A stretch of DNA of 17,407 bases from Bacteroidales bacterium. Its GTDB lineage: Bacteria; Bacteroidota; Bacteroidia; Bacteroidales; Muribaculaceae. Positions within the stretch are counted from its first letter, which is position 1. Each line of letters begins with the position of its first letter. Below the pieces are notes generated by a model, which saw nothing but the letters and a program-made list of their open reading frames with translations, ran no database searches and was not told the DNA's origin. Position numbers and translations under genes: made by a program. Shown here in pieces: positions 7,494 to 15,409 of this stretch. Location: the NCBI GenBank assembly GCA_004554255.1, contig SFNC01000034.1:1-17407 (forward strand). Direction: 5' to 3'.

Positions 7494-8528
7494 ATGGCTG
7501 AAACAGATCGTAATAATCTGATAGTATATTGTGAGTACGAGGACGGGCACGTTGCAGACGTGAGCCTGGAGCTGCTCACCAAAGGCCGCGCGCTGGCCAA
7601 TAAACTGGGCGTGAAACTGGAGGCTATTGTCCTCGGAGACAAGCTGGACGGCCTCGAAAAAGAGCTGTACAAGTATGGCGCCGATGTTGTGTATAAAGTG
7701 GAAGACAAGCGTCTGTATCCCTATACCAGCAACCCCCACGCTGCTGTGCTTATCAACCTTTTCAAGGAGATACAGCCGCAGATCTGCCTCATGGGCGCTA
7801 CCTGCATAGGTCGTGACCTCGGCCCCCGTGTTTCTTCGTGCCTGCACTCCGGCCTTACCGCCGACTGCACATCGCTGGAAATCGGTAATCACACCGACCC
7901 CAAAACCGGACAGAATTACTCAGACCTCCTTTACCAGATACGTCCCGCTTTCGGCGGTAATATCGTTGCAACAATCGTGAACCCCGACCACCGTCCCCAG
8001 ATGGCTACCGTTCGCGAGGGTGTGATGAAAAAAGAGGTTTACGACGAAAACCACAAGGGTTGCGTTGTGAAACTTGACGCTAAAAAATACGTGAAGGACG
8101 AGGATTTCGTTGTGGAAATTATTGACCGCCACATCGAAAAATCAAAAGTAAACATCAAAAACTCGCCCATCATCGTTGCCGGTGGTTACGGCGTGGGTTC
8201 AAAAGAGAACTTCAACCTGCTCTTCGACCTGGCTCATGTTCTCGGTGGCGAAGTCGGCGCATCGCGTGCTGCCGTTGACGCCGGATATATCGAGCACGAG
8301 CGCCAGATTGGCCAGACCGGTGTTACTGTACGTCCCAAACTATATATCGCTTGCGGTATCTCAGGTCAGATCCAGCACATCGCCGGTATGCAGGACAGCT
8401 CGATTATCATTTCGATAAACAGCGACCCCAATGCGCCCATCAACAAAATCGCCGACTATGTCATTACCGGCGACATGGAGGAAGTGGTGCCCAAACTCAT
8501 TAAGTATTACAAGAAGAATTCAAAATAA
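7494..8528 (+). CDS. etfA: Electron transfer flavoprotein alpha subunit
   Basis: EtfA carries the FAD that receives electrons from the partner dehydrogenase. The protein has 344 residues, with an N-terminal domain (1–about 215) and the FAD-binding C-terminal domain. The FAD motifs are GGEVGASRA (251–259), QIGQTGVTVRP (271–281), GISGQIQH (288–295) and SINSDPNAPI (309–316 region), all in the expected order. The block GATCIGRDLGPRVSS (101–115) is the usual alpha-subunit domain I signature. It follows etfB by 30 bp and is followed after only 3 bp by the acyl-CoA dehydrogenase, so the three are almost certainly one transcript and one functional unit. The ATG at 7494 is the first start after the etfB stop and puts the first strand at the correct distance. 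Confidence 0.95.
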   Translation: MAETDRNNLIVYCEYEDGHVADVSLELLTKGRALANKLGVKLEAIVLGDKLDGLEKELYKYGADVVYKVEDKRLYPYTSNPHAAVLINLFKEIQPQICLMGATCIGRDLGPRVSSCLHSGLTADCTSLEIGNHTDPKTGQNYSDLLYQIRPAFGGNIVATIVNPDHRPQMATVREGVMKKEVYDENHKGCVVKLDAKKYVKDEDFVVEIIDRHIEKSKVNIKNSPIIVAGGYGVGSKENFNLLFDLAHVLGGEVGASRAAVDAGYIEHERQIGQTGVTVRPKLYIACGISGQIQHIAGMQDSSIIISINSDPNAPINKIADYVITGDMEEVVPKLIKYYKKNSK

Positions 8529-8531
8529 GCT

Positions 8532-10235
8532 ATGGCTAACTTTTATACAGACAATCCCGATCTTAAGCACCATCTCAATCACCCGATGATGCAGAAGATT
8601 GTTGCGCTGAAAGAGCGTAACTATACTGATGCCGAGAAGTTTGACTATGCTCCCATCAATTTTGAGGATGCAATGGACAACTACGACAAGGTTCTGGAAA
8701 TCGTGGGTGACATCTGTGGCACTACCATCGCCGAAAATGCCGAGGGCGTTGACCACGAGGGTCCCACTGTTGCTGACGGCCGCGTTACTTACGCAAGCGG
8801 CACTCAGCAGAACCTGGAGGTTTGCCGCGCTGCCGGTCTGATGGGCATGTCCATGCCGCGTCGTCTGGGCGGCCTCAACTTCCCCATAACTCCGTATATC
8901 ATGGCCGCTGACATCGTAAGCCGTGCCGATACCGGTTTCGAGAATCTGTGGGGACTCCAGGACTGCGCCGAGACTCTTTATGAATTCGGTAACGAGGAGC
9001 AGAAACAGAAATATATCCCCCGCGTATGCGCCGGCGAGACTATGTCTATGGACCTCACCGAACCCGATGCAGGTTCCGACCTCCAGGCTGTTATGCTCAA
9101 GGCCACCAAGAAGGAAGACGGTACTTGGGTGCTGAATGGCGTGAAACGCTTCATCACCAACGGCGACAGCGATATTCACCTTGTACTTGCACGCTCCGAG
9201 GAAGGTACTACCGACGGCCGTGGCCTCTCGATGTTCATTTATGACAAGCGCAACGGTGGCGTAAATGTTCGCCGCATCGAGAACAAGATGGGTATCAAAG
9301 GCTCGCCCACATGCGAACTGGTTTACAAAAACGCTCCCGCAGAGCTGTGCGGTGACACCCGCATGGGTCTTATCAAATACGTGATGGCTCTGATGAACGG
9401 CGCCCGCCTCGGCATCGCCGCCCAGAGTGTCGGCGTCAGCGAGCTTGCTTATCGCGAGGCTCTGCAGTATGCCCGCGAGCGCATGCAGTTCGGCAAGGCT
9501 ATCATTGAATTCCCCGCTGTTTCCGAGATGCTTTCAATCATGAAGGCCAAACTGGACGGCTCTCGCTCTCTGCTTTATGAGACAGCGCGTTACGTGGACC
9601 TCTACAAGGCTTACGAGGATATCGCTAAAGAACGTTCTCTTACTCCCGACGAGCGCAAGGAATGCAAACAGTATAAGAAACTTGCCGATGCCCTCACTCC
9701 TATGGCTAAGGGCATGAGCTCGGAATACTGCAACCAGAACGCTTACGATTGCATCCAGGTGCACGGTGGTTCAGGCTTCATGAAGGATTATGCCTGCGAA
9801 CGCATCTACCGCGATGCCCGCATCACCTCCATTTACGAGGGTACCACTCAGCTCCAGGTTGTCGCTGCAATCCGCCACGTCACCACCGGAACCTACATGA
9901 CTCTCATCAATGGCTACGATGCTGTTGAGGTGCGTGAAGAGCTGGCCGGGCTTAAGGAGAATCTCCGCGCCATGACAGCAAAATATCAGGAAGCTGTTGC
10001 AAAGGTTGCCGAGGTTAACGACCAGGCGTTCACCGATTTCATGGCGCGCCGTCTCGTGGAAATGGCCTCGAATGTCGTGATGGGATACCTGTTGCTGCTT
10101 GATGCCCAGCGCAGCGAGTCGTTCGTGCGTACGGCTTCTGTTTACAACAAGATGGCTGAGGCCGAGGTGGCAAAACACTCCGACTTCATCGCCAAATTCA
10201 ATCCCGCTCAGCAGGAACTTTACACTGTTCGTTAA
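8532..10235 (+). CDS. Acyl-CoA dehydrogenase family protein with C-terminal extension
   Basis: This FAD enzyme is expected to oxidise an acyl-CoA to the 2,3-enoyl-CoA and hand electrons to the adjacent EtfAB. The chain substrate cannot be told from sequence. At 567 residues it is far longer than short-chain members (about 380). The ACAD fold covers about 80–450, with the substrate/flavin segment MDLTEPDAGSDLQA (173–186), MGIKGSPTCEL (253–263), ARERMQFGKAI (314–324) and IQVHGGSGFMKDYACER (408–424). The catalytic glutamate is Glu436 in SIYEGTTQLQ (433–442). Residues from about 455 to 567 form a helical C-terminal extension, as in the longer ACAD subfamily. The N-terminal 75 residues also extend beyond the minimal fold. 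The short 3-bp gap to etfA and the hairpin after the stop make it the last gene of the operon. Confidence 0.93.
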   Translation: MANFYTDNPDLKHHLNHPMMQKIVALKERNYTDAEKFDYAPINFEDAMDNYDKVLEIVGDICGTTIAENAEGVDHEGPTVADGRVTYASGTQQNLEVCRAAGLMGMSMPRRLGGLNFPITPYIMAADIVSRADTGFENLWGLQDCAETLYEFGNEEQKQKYIPRVCAGETMSMDLTEPDAGSDLQAVMLKATKKEDGTWVLNGVKRFITNGDSDIHLVLARSEEGTTDGRGLSMFIYDKRNGGVNVRRIENKMGIKGSPTCELVYKNAPAELCGDTRMGLIKYVMALMNGARLGIAAQSVGVSELAYREALQYARERMQFGKAIIEFPAVSEMLSIMKAKLDGSRSLLYETARYVDLYKAYEDIAKERSLTPDERKECKQYKKLADALTPMAKGMSSEYCNQNAYDCIQVHGGSGFMKDYACERIYRDARITSIYEGTTQLQVVAAIRHVTTGTYMTLINGYDAVEVREELAGLKENLRAMTAKYQEAVAKVAEVNDQAFTDFMARRLVEMASNVVMGYLLLLDAQRSESFVRTASVYNKMAEAEVAKHSDFIAKFNPAQQELYTVR

Positions 10236-10260
10236 ATTATAACTGAACAGTCTGTTGTAA

Positions 10261-10303
10261 CAAGGACTCCGGTTCGTGCCTTTGTGGTGCTCCGGAGTCC
10301 TTG
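10261..10303 (+). terminator. Stable hairpin after the acyl-CoA dehydrogenase gene, probable terminator
   Basis: CAAGGACTCCGG (10261–10272) pairs perfectly with CCGGAGTCCTTG (10292–10303), a 12-bp stem around a 19-nt loop. It begins 26 nt after the stop codon of the acyl-CoA dehydrogenase gene. No uninterrupted T tract follows (GCTATACAATATTT), so it is not a textbook intrinsic terminator; it may instead protect the 3' end. The remainder of the gap to porQ (10304–10415) holds no clear TAnnTTTG element that I could find. Confidence 0.55.
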
Positions 10304-10415
10304 GCTATACAATATTTCGTGCTTTCGCGCGTTATTATTATAGTGCGGTTTTATTTCTGCACGGATAGTAATCACCCATTGGAGTCTTTAAGGCTTCAAA
10401 TACCGAAAATAGCCA

Positions 10416-11444
10416 ATGTTGTCACAACATAAGAACTTTTTATTAGCACTGTTATTGACCGTTTCGGCCTCTGTTCCCGCCTTGGCACAGGACGGCTCGT
10501 CGGCCTACCAGTTCCTTAATATCACATCCTCGGCCCGTATTTATGGCCTTGGAGGTATGAACATCTCACTGGTGGACGACGATATTACCACTGCCGACCA
10601 GAACCCGGCGCTGTATGGCCAGGAAATGTCCAAACAGGTGTCCGTAAACTACATGCACTATATCGGCGGAAGCAATTTTGCCGGCGCAAGATACGCAAAT
10701 AAGGTAGGACCCCACGGGACTATCGGCCTGAATGTGCAGTATTTCGGATATGGCTCCATGAAGGAAACTGATATGGGCGGCAATATTATCGGCTCTTTTT
10801 CGCCAAAGGACATCAGTTTCGGTGTTGCCTACTCGCATGACATCACAGACCGTCTGCGTGGCGGTATCAACCTTAAGGCCGTTTCAAGTTCATACGCGGA
10901 TTACTCGGCGTTTGCACTGGCTACTGACCTGGGTATCAACTATTACGACGATGAAAAGGATTTGTCGCTTTCCATTGTCGCAGCCAATCTCGGCGGACAG
11001 GTAAAGCGATTCCACGAGAGCTACGACCGTGTGCCCTTCGACCTCCGTATCGGATGGTCGCAGAGCTTTGCCGATTTCCCGGTAAGATTCTCCATAACAG
11101 CGCATAACCTCACCAAATGGCATCTGCCTTATTACGATGCCGGAGACGGCACGGATACCGGTGCCGATATGGTGAAAAAGGATAATTTCGGCCGTAATCT
11201 TTTCAGACACCTCGTCTTTGGCGCCGACCTTATCAGCAGCCCTAACTGGTATCTGGGCATTGGCTATAATTACAAGACCCGTACGGATATGAGCACCTAT
11301 TCGCGCTCTTTCCTCAGTGGTTTCAGCCTCGGCGCCGGCATTCGCGTCAAAAGTTTCGGCGTTGGCGTGGCATTGGCCCAGCCGCATACCGGAGCTACAA
11401 CTTTTATGTTCAACCTTAACTGCAGCATCTCCGAGCTGCTCTGA
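10416..11444 (+). CDS. porQ: PorQ-like outer-membrane beta-barrel protein (type IX secretion-associated family)
   Basis: PorQ is an outer-membrane protein which, with PorU, PorV and PorZ, takes part in anchoring type IX secretion cargo in Porphyromonas-type bacteria. The 342-residue protein begins with a clear signal peptide (hydrophobic core 8–20, cleavage likely after ALA at 24). Next comes the family opening YQFLNITSSARIYGLGGMN (31–49), then VDDDITTADQNPALYG. The remainder is alternating amphipathic strands rich in aromatic residues and glycine, fitting a FadL/PorV-like barrel. The C-terminal strand ends without a cargo-type sorting domain. It sits 3 bp before cmk, and porQ–cmk–ispH is, from memory, a common Bacteroidales neighbourhood. 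Many gut Bacteroidales keep this gene without an obvious full secretion apparatus, so the name reflects homology rather than proven function. Confidence 0.82.
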   Translation: MLSQHKNFLLALLLTVSASVPALAQDGSSAYQFLNITSSARIYGLGGMNISLVDDDITTADQNPALYGQEMSKQVSVNYMHYIGGSNFAGARYANKVGPHGTIGLNVQYFGYGSMKETDMGGNIIGSFSPKDISFGVAYSHDITDRLRGGINLKAVSSSYADYSAFALATDLGINYYDDEKDLSLSIVAANLGGQVKRFHESYDRVPFDLRIGWSQSFADFPVRFSITAHNLTKWHLPYYDAGDGTDTGADMVKKDNFGRNLFRHLVFGADLISSPNWYLGIGYNYKTRTDMSTYSRSFLSGFSLGAGIRVKSFGVGVALAQPHTGATTFMFNLNCSISELL

Positions 11445-11447
11445 TAT

Positions 11448-12140
11448 ATGAAGAAGATTATTGTTGCCATTGACGGATTTTCTTCGTCGGGCAAAAGCAC
11501 CATGGCCCGTGCGCTGGCGTCGACACTCGGCTACCGTTATATAGATTCAGGCGCCATGTACCGCGCCGTCACTCTCTATGCCCTTGAGCACAATATGATT
11601 GACGGTGACGGAAATGTAAACGCAGACAAACTTACAGAAGCCCTTCCGGCTATAACTGTGGATTTTGCCGTACAGCCCGACGGAACCCAGCATACTCTGC
11701 TTAATGGCCGTGATGTGGAGAAGGAAATACGTAATATGGATGTTTCCTCGCATGTTTCGGATGTATCGGCTATTGTGCCGGTGCGCAAAAAACTGGTCCA
11801 GTTGCAGCAGGATATGGGTAAGGAAAAGGGTATTGTGATGGATGGACGCGACATCGGTACCACTGTGTTCCCGGATGCCGAGCTGAAAATTTACGTCAAT
11901 GCGTCCGCCGAGACACGTGCCGAGCGTCGTTATAACGAATTGCGCGCCAAGGGACAGGATGTTTCCCTTGAGGAGGTCCTGGAAAATGTTCGCCACCGCG
12001 ACTATATAGACACCACGCGTGCCGAGAGTCCCCTGCGCCGTGCCGATGATGCCATTGACATTGACAATTCGGACATGACTCTTGAGCAGCAGAACGACTG
12101 GCTTGCCGGCCAGGTGCGCAAGGTAATCTCAAAACTCTGA
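11448..12140 (+). CDS. cmk: Cytidylate kinase
   Basis: Cmk phosphorylates CMP and dCMP with ATP in pyrimidine nucleotide recycling in the cytoplasm. The protein has 230 residues, normal for the family. The P-loop is GFSSSGKST (10–18); the Bacteroidota enzymes carry this SSS variant rather than GPSGSGKGT. The CMP-binding DSGAMYRA lies at 33–40 and MDGRDIGTTVFPDA at 131–144. The lid segment with RAERRYNELRAKG (157–169) and the C-terminal RAESPLRRADDAIDIDNS (191–208) complete the set. It starts 3 bp after porQ and ends 13 bp before ispH, so it is translated from the same message. Nothing is truncated or unusual. Confidence 0.97.
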   Translation: MKKIIVAIDGFSSSGKSTMARALASTLGYRYIDSGAMYRAVTLYALEHNMIDGDGNVNADKLTEALPAITVDFAVQPDGTQHTLLNGRDVEKEIRNMDVSSHVSDVSAIVPVRKKLVQLQQDMGKEKGIVMDGRDIGTTVFPDAELKIYVNASAETRAERRYNELRAKGQDVSLEEVLENVRHRDYIDTTRAESPLRRADDAIDIDNSDMTLEQQNDWLAGQVRKVISKL

Positions 12141-12153
12141 CAAAAAACCATTT

Positions 12154-13035
12154 ATGGCTGCATCGGTAGAGATTGATGACAAATCCGGATTCTGTTTCGG
12201 GGTTGTCACTGCCATTAATAAGGCCGAGGATGAACTCCGCGGAACAGAAACTTTATACTGCCTCGGCGATATTGTACACAATACTGCCGAGGTTGAACGT
12301 CTTCAGCGCAAAGGATTGGTGACAATAGACCATAACCGGCTTGAAACGCTTCATGACGTAAAGGTTCTTTTACGTGCGCATGGCGAACCTCCCTCCACTT
12401 ATAACTGCGCAAAGGCCCGGAATATAACGGTGATTGACGCCACCTGCCCGGTGGTTCTGCGTCTGCAGCAACGTATTCGCGAGGCGTACTGCGAGTCTGT
12501 TAAGAATGGCGACGGGACGCAGATTGTGATATACGGCCGTCGCGGACATGCCGAGGTCAACGGCCTGGTGGGGCAGACAGACGGTACTGCCATTGTGATT
12601 GAGAGTATAGACGAACTGGACCGGATAGACTATTCGCGCCCGGTGAAACTGTATTCGCAGACAACAAAGAGCCTGGAGGGCTTCAAGGCCATCAGCGAAA
12701 GCATAAAAGGCCGGATGGAACAGAACATCCCGTTTGAGTTTGCCGATACTATTTGTCGCCAGGTTGCCAACAGGGTGGAACACCTGCGTTCTTTTGCGGA
12801 AAAACATGATGTTATTCTGTTCGTCGCCGGCGAAAAAAGCTCTAACGGACGTATACTTTTCGACCATTGTCGTGCCGTGAACCCTCGAGCCCATCTCGTC
12901 GCCGGGCCCGAAAACATAGAGCAGCAGTGGCTACTGGATGCGCGCACCATCGGAATATGTGGCGCTACTTCTACGCCGCGATGGCTGATGGAACGCGTGG
13001 CGGATGCTGTTAATTCAAGTATGATTGATTTATGA
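12154..13035 (+). CDS. ispH: 4-hydroxy-3-methylbut-2-enyl diphosphate reductase (IspH)
   Basis: IspH performs the last step of the MEP isoprenoid pathway, reducing HMBPP to IPP and DMAPP with a [4Fe-4S] cluster. The three cluster cysteines are Cys14 (GFCFGV), Cys98 (DATCPVV) and Cys201 (DTICRQVANR). Substrate contacts are visible as His42 (VHN), His76 in HGEPP, His132 and Glu134 in GHAEVNG, Thr170/171, SSN at 229–231, and Ser273 in GATSTPRW. At 293 residues it is slightly shorter than the E. coli enzyme (316). The start at 12154 leaves only 13 residues before Cys14, as is usual for the family. Its TGA overlaps the ATG of the following lipoprotein gene (ATGA). It implies that this organism makes isoprenoids, including the undecaprenyl carrier used by the product of the gene at 13295–14272, by the MEP route. 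Confidence 0.97.
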   Translation: MAASVEIDDKSGFCFGVVTAINKAEDELRGTETLYCLGDIVHNTAEVERLQRKGLVTIDHNRLETLHDVKVLLRAHGEPPSTYNCAKARNITVIDATCPVVLRLQQRIREAYCESVKNGDGTQIVIYGRRGHAEVNGLVGQTDGTAIVIESIDELDRIDYSRPVKLYSQTTKSLEGFKAISESIKGRMEQNIPFEFADTICRQVANRVEHLRSFAEKHDVILFVAGEKSSNGRILFDHCRAVNPRAHLVAGPENIEQQWLLDARTIGICGATSTPRWLMERVADAVNSSMIDL

Positions 13036-13334
13036 AGACCATTTTACGTAATATCACGGCTGTCTTGTTTGGCGCGCTTGTCGTTTCATGCGGTGGCGGC
13101 GCTAAGGAAGGTGCTGACAATACAAAGGCTACGCCGCATAAGGAGAATCAGAAACTTGTTGAGGCCGGAATGCGTGATGCCCGCGCGGCATTGGCTTGCG
13201 ACAGTGGCTCGGCCGAACGCGTAAACGCTGTCCTTGAGATTCATGCCAAGGCTTACGAAATGTCAAGCAAAGGTATGCCTAATTGTGCCGAGGATTATTT
13301 GGCCGGAGCTCGCCGTGTGCTCTCCGAACTATAG
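13032..13334 (+). CDS. Small predicted lipoprotein of unknown function
   Basis: This 100-residue protein has a lipoprotein signal: basic start, hydrophobic core (about 8–18) and lipobox LVVSC, with the lipidated cysteine at 20. After a GGGAKEGAD linker the mature part is mostly helical and contains two further cysteines, Cys56 (ALACDSG) and Cys85 (PNCAED), that could form a disulfide. I do not recognise a family. The linker lacks a convincing run of acidic residues just after the cysteine (the surface-export signal known in some Bacteroidota), so the protein may face the periplasm. The ATG overlaps the ispH stop codon by 4 bp, arguing for translational coupling. Its last 40 bp overlap the convergent transferase gene on the other strand. 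The lipobox and coupled start support a real gene. Confidence 0.75.
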   Translation: MKTILRNITAVLFGALVVSCGGGAKEGADNTKATPHKENQKLVEAGMRDARAALACDSGSAERVNAVLEIHAKAYEMSSKGMPNCAEDYLAGARRVLSEL

Positions 13335-14272
13335 TAGCGTAAAACCGCGTAAGCAAGCGATAATGCCAGCACCACAGCCACAAGGTAAACGGTACGGTAG
13401 CTGTCCGGTATACAGAAGAACACCGCATCAATAACCAGCTGAAGCACAGCATATATCATTGAAACCGCAAGGTGCGGTAAATGCCAATAGGCTACCAGAC
13501 GCTGGTAAATAAAGCATTTGTGCGGACGGAATATGTTTTTGCCGCTGAGCAGACGGTGGAATGTGGTAAGGCCGGTGTCGCAGAAGCATACCGATACAAA
13601 TACCAGGAAATACATGCTGCGCGTGCTGATGATGAGGTTGGCAAGTATCACACCGGCAACAAATCCCATGAAAACAGAGCCTGTGTCGCCCGAAAATATC
13701 ACATCGCGGATGTTGAATGCCATAAATGCCGCTATGCCGATAAGCATCCACACGCACAAATTTGTGTATAGTTGACTCTCCGGACATTCAGGCGCCAGAT
13801 ACGTAAATGCAAACCATAACGACCCGATGAGTACCGCGCTGTACATTCCGAGCATTCCGCATATACCATCTAAAAAATTAAGGCCGTTTACAAATGCCAC
13901 ACCGCCGAAAACCACTGCGACATAAAGGAATGCAGCCTCGGGGTAGCATAGCCACCAGAAGGATGCCGAAACGGCCACAATCTGCACTATAAGCCGCGGC
14001 AAGGGCGGTAGCGGATGCAAGTCGTCCATAAAGGACACCGTCGCAAGGAGCAGACCTCCGGCAAGCACCAGCCAGTCGTTGTAACCCATTATCGCATGAT
14101 TGGCGATAGTTCCGGCGACAGTCGCGGCTACTATGACGATGCCGCCCGCCGTCGGTGTAACTTTCGTATGGCTGGAGCGCGTCGTAACCTTGGCACCGTT
14201 CAACACCCTTCGTGAAAGAACCATAAATATTCCTTCAAAAATCAACAGGCAGATGAATGCTAAGATGTACAA
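13295..14272 (-). CDS. WecA/MraY-family polyprenyl-phosphate sugar-1-phosphate transferase
   Basis: This integral membrane enzyme class moves a sugar-1-phosphate from a UDP-sugar onto undecaprenyl phosphate and so begins a surface polysaccharide repeat. The 325-residue protein has about ten hydrophobic spans. Family motifs are the KVTPTAGG loop (37–44), the metal/nucleophile region FMDDLH with Asp83–Asp84, VNGLNFLDGICG (128–139) with Asp135, FSGDTGSVFMGF (193–204) with Asp196, and the last cytoplasmic loop FRPHKCFIYQRLV (248–260). The HxxxxYQRL form of the last loop resembles WecA/WbpL-like enzymes of O-antigen and capsule clusters rather than MraY itself. The donor sugar cannot be assigned. 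It follows fcl by 60 bp with no clear promoter and converges on the lipoprotein gene, overlapping it by 40 bp. Confidence 0.88.
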   Translation of the reverse strand: MYILAFICLLIFEGIFMVLSRRVLNGAKVTTRSSHTKVTPTAGGIVIVAATVAGTIANHAIMGYNDWLVLAGGLLLATVSFMDDLHPLPPLPRLIVQIVAVSASFWWLCYPEAAFLYVAVVFGGVAFVNGLNFLDGICGMLGMYSAVLIGSLWFAFTYLAPECPESQLYTNLCVWMLIGIAAFMAFNIRDVIFSGDTGSVFMGFVAGVILANLIISTRSMYFLVFVSVCFCDTGLTTFHRLLSGKNIFRPHKCFIYQRLVAYWHLPHLAVSMIYAVLQLVIDAVFFCIPDSYRTVYLVAVVLALSLAYAVLRYYSSESTRRAPAK

Positions 14273-14332
14273 CGCTGAAAATTAATTGATTATACTTGTT
14301 ATTTGGCAGCCGAGAATGGATTCACTCCACTT

Positions 14333-15409
14333 TTAGATTTCCTCACGATACCATTGGTACAGCCGTTTTATGCCATCGGGTAATTCCACGGTATGTCTCC
14401 AGCCCAGCTGGTGTATTTTGGACACATCGCACAGTTTGCGCATGGTGCCGTCCGGTTTTGTGGAGTCCCAGCGTATTTCGCCGCCGTAACCCACTTCTTC
14501 CTTGATGAACTGAGCCAACTGCCCGATAGTCAGTTCCTTACCAGTGCCGATGTTGATGTGGCAGTTGCGGACTTCCTTGCTGTTCCCGCGCACATCATCA
14601 AACGAGACATTAAGCATCACATGTACCGTGGCATCGGCCATGTCCTCTGACCACAGAAATTCTCTGAGCGGAGAGCCCGAACCCCATAGCTCAAGGCGGT
14701 CCGGATAAATCCCGAAGCGCCCGAGTATGTTGTCTATCTCGGCGTCGCTGCTCTGCTGTGAATATCCGGTCACCGGAAGGCGTTCCAGATCTTTGCGGAT
14801 TGCCGCGTAATCGCCGGCCATAAGTAGCTTGGCGAGGTGCATTTTCCTTATCATAGCAGGCAGGACATGCGAGTTTTCAAGATGAAAATTGTCTCCGGGG
14901 CCGTAAAGATTTGTAGGCATAACCGCGATATAGTCGGTGCCATATTGCAGATTCAGGCTCTCGCACAGCTTAAGACCCGCAATCTTGGCAATTGCATACG
15001 GCTCGTTGGTGTACTCCAACGGCGATGTCAGCAATGCATCCTCGGGGATAGGCTGGGGAGCCTCTCGAGGATAAATGCACGTAGACCCCAGGAACACAAG
15101 CTTTTTAACGCCGTGGCGCCACGCCTCGCCGATTACATTCTGCTGAATCTGTAGATTCTGATATATAAAGTCGGCACGATAAATTGAATTGGCCATTATT
15201 CCGCCTACATGTGCGGCCGCAAGGACTACAGCCTCAGGCTTTTCAGCGTCAAAAAACTCACGGACGGCAACAGGGTCAAGCAAATCAAGCTCTTTGTGGG
15301 TACGGCCAATTATATTTGTGAAACCGCGCTTCTCAAGATTGCGTTTTATCGCCGAGCCCACCAGCCCGCGATGGCCGGCCACATATATCTTTGCGTCCTT
15401 TGAAATCAT
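14333..15409 (-). CDS. fcl: GDP-L-fucose synthase
   Basis: This enzyme epimerises and reduces GDP-4-keto-6-deoxymannose to GDP-L-fucose with NADPH; it is step two of the de novo pathway. The Rossmann motif is AGHRGLVGSA (11–20). The catalytic set lines up with E. coli Fcl: Ser109 and Cys111 in LGSTCIYP, Tyr138 and Lys142 in EPYAIAKIAG, and His181 in NSHVLPAM. At 358 residues it is longer than the E. coli enzyme (321). The extra length lies mainly between about 190 and 235 (before GSGSPLREFLW), an insertion common in Bacteroides-type enzymes as I recall. The ATG overlaps the gmd stop (ATGA), so translation is probably coupled. Together with gmd it lets the cell make GDP-fucose from GDP-mannose without scavenging fucose. 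Confidence 0.96.
   Translation of the reverse strand: MISKDAKIYVAGHRGLVGSAIKRNLEKRGFTNIIGRTHKELDLLDPVAVREFFDAEKPEAVVLAAAHVGGIMANSIYRADFIYQNLQIQQNVIGEAWRHGVKKLVFLGSTCIYPREAPQPIPEDALLTSPLEYTNEPYAIAKIAGLKLCESLNLQYGTDYIAVMPTNLYGPGDNFHLENSHVLPAMIRKMHLAKLLMAGDYAAIRKDLERLPVTGYSQQSSDAEIDNILGRFGIYPDRLELWGSGSPLREFLWSEDMADATVHVMLNVSFDDVRGNSKEVRNCHINIGTGKELTIGQLAQFIKEEVGYGGEIRWDSTKPDGTMRKLCDVSKIHQLGWRHTVELPDGIKRLYQWYREEI

Noticed and set aside
8520..9179. Minus-strand open frame of 219 codons over the acyl-CoA dehydrogenase start
   Set aside because: Shadow of the conserved dehydrogenase; runs across the etfA/dehydrogenase junction without any recognisable protein feature.
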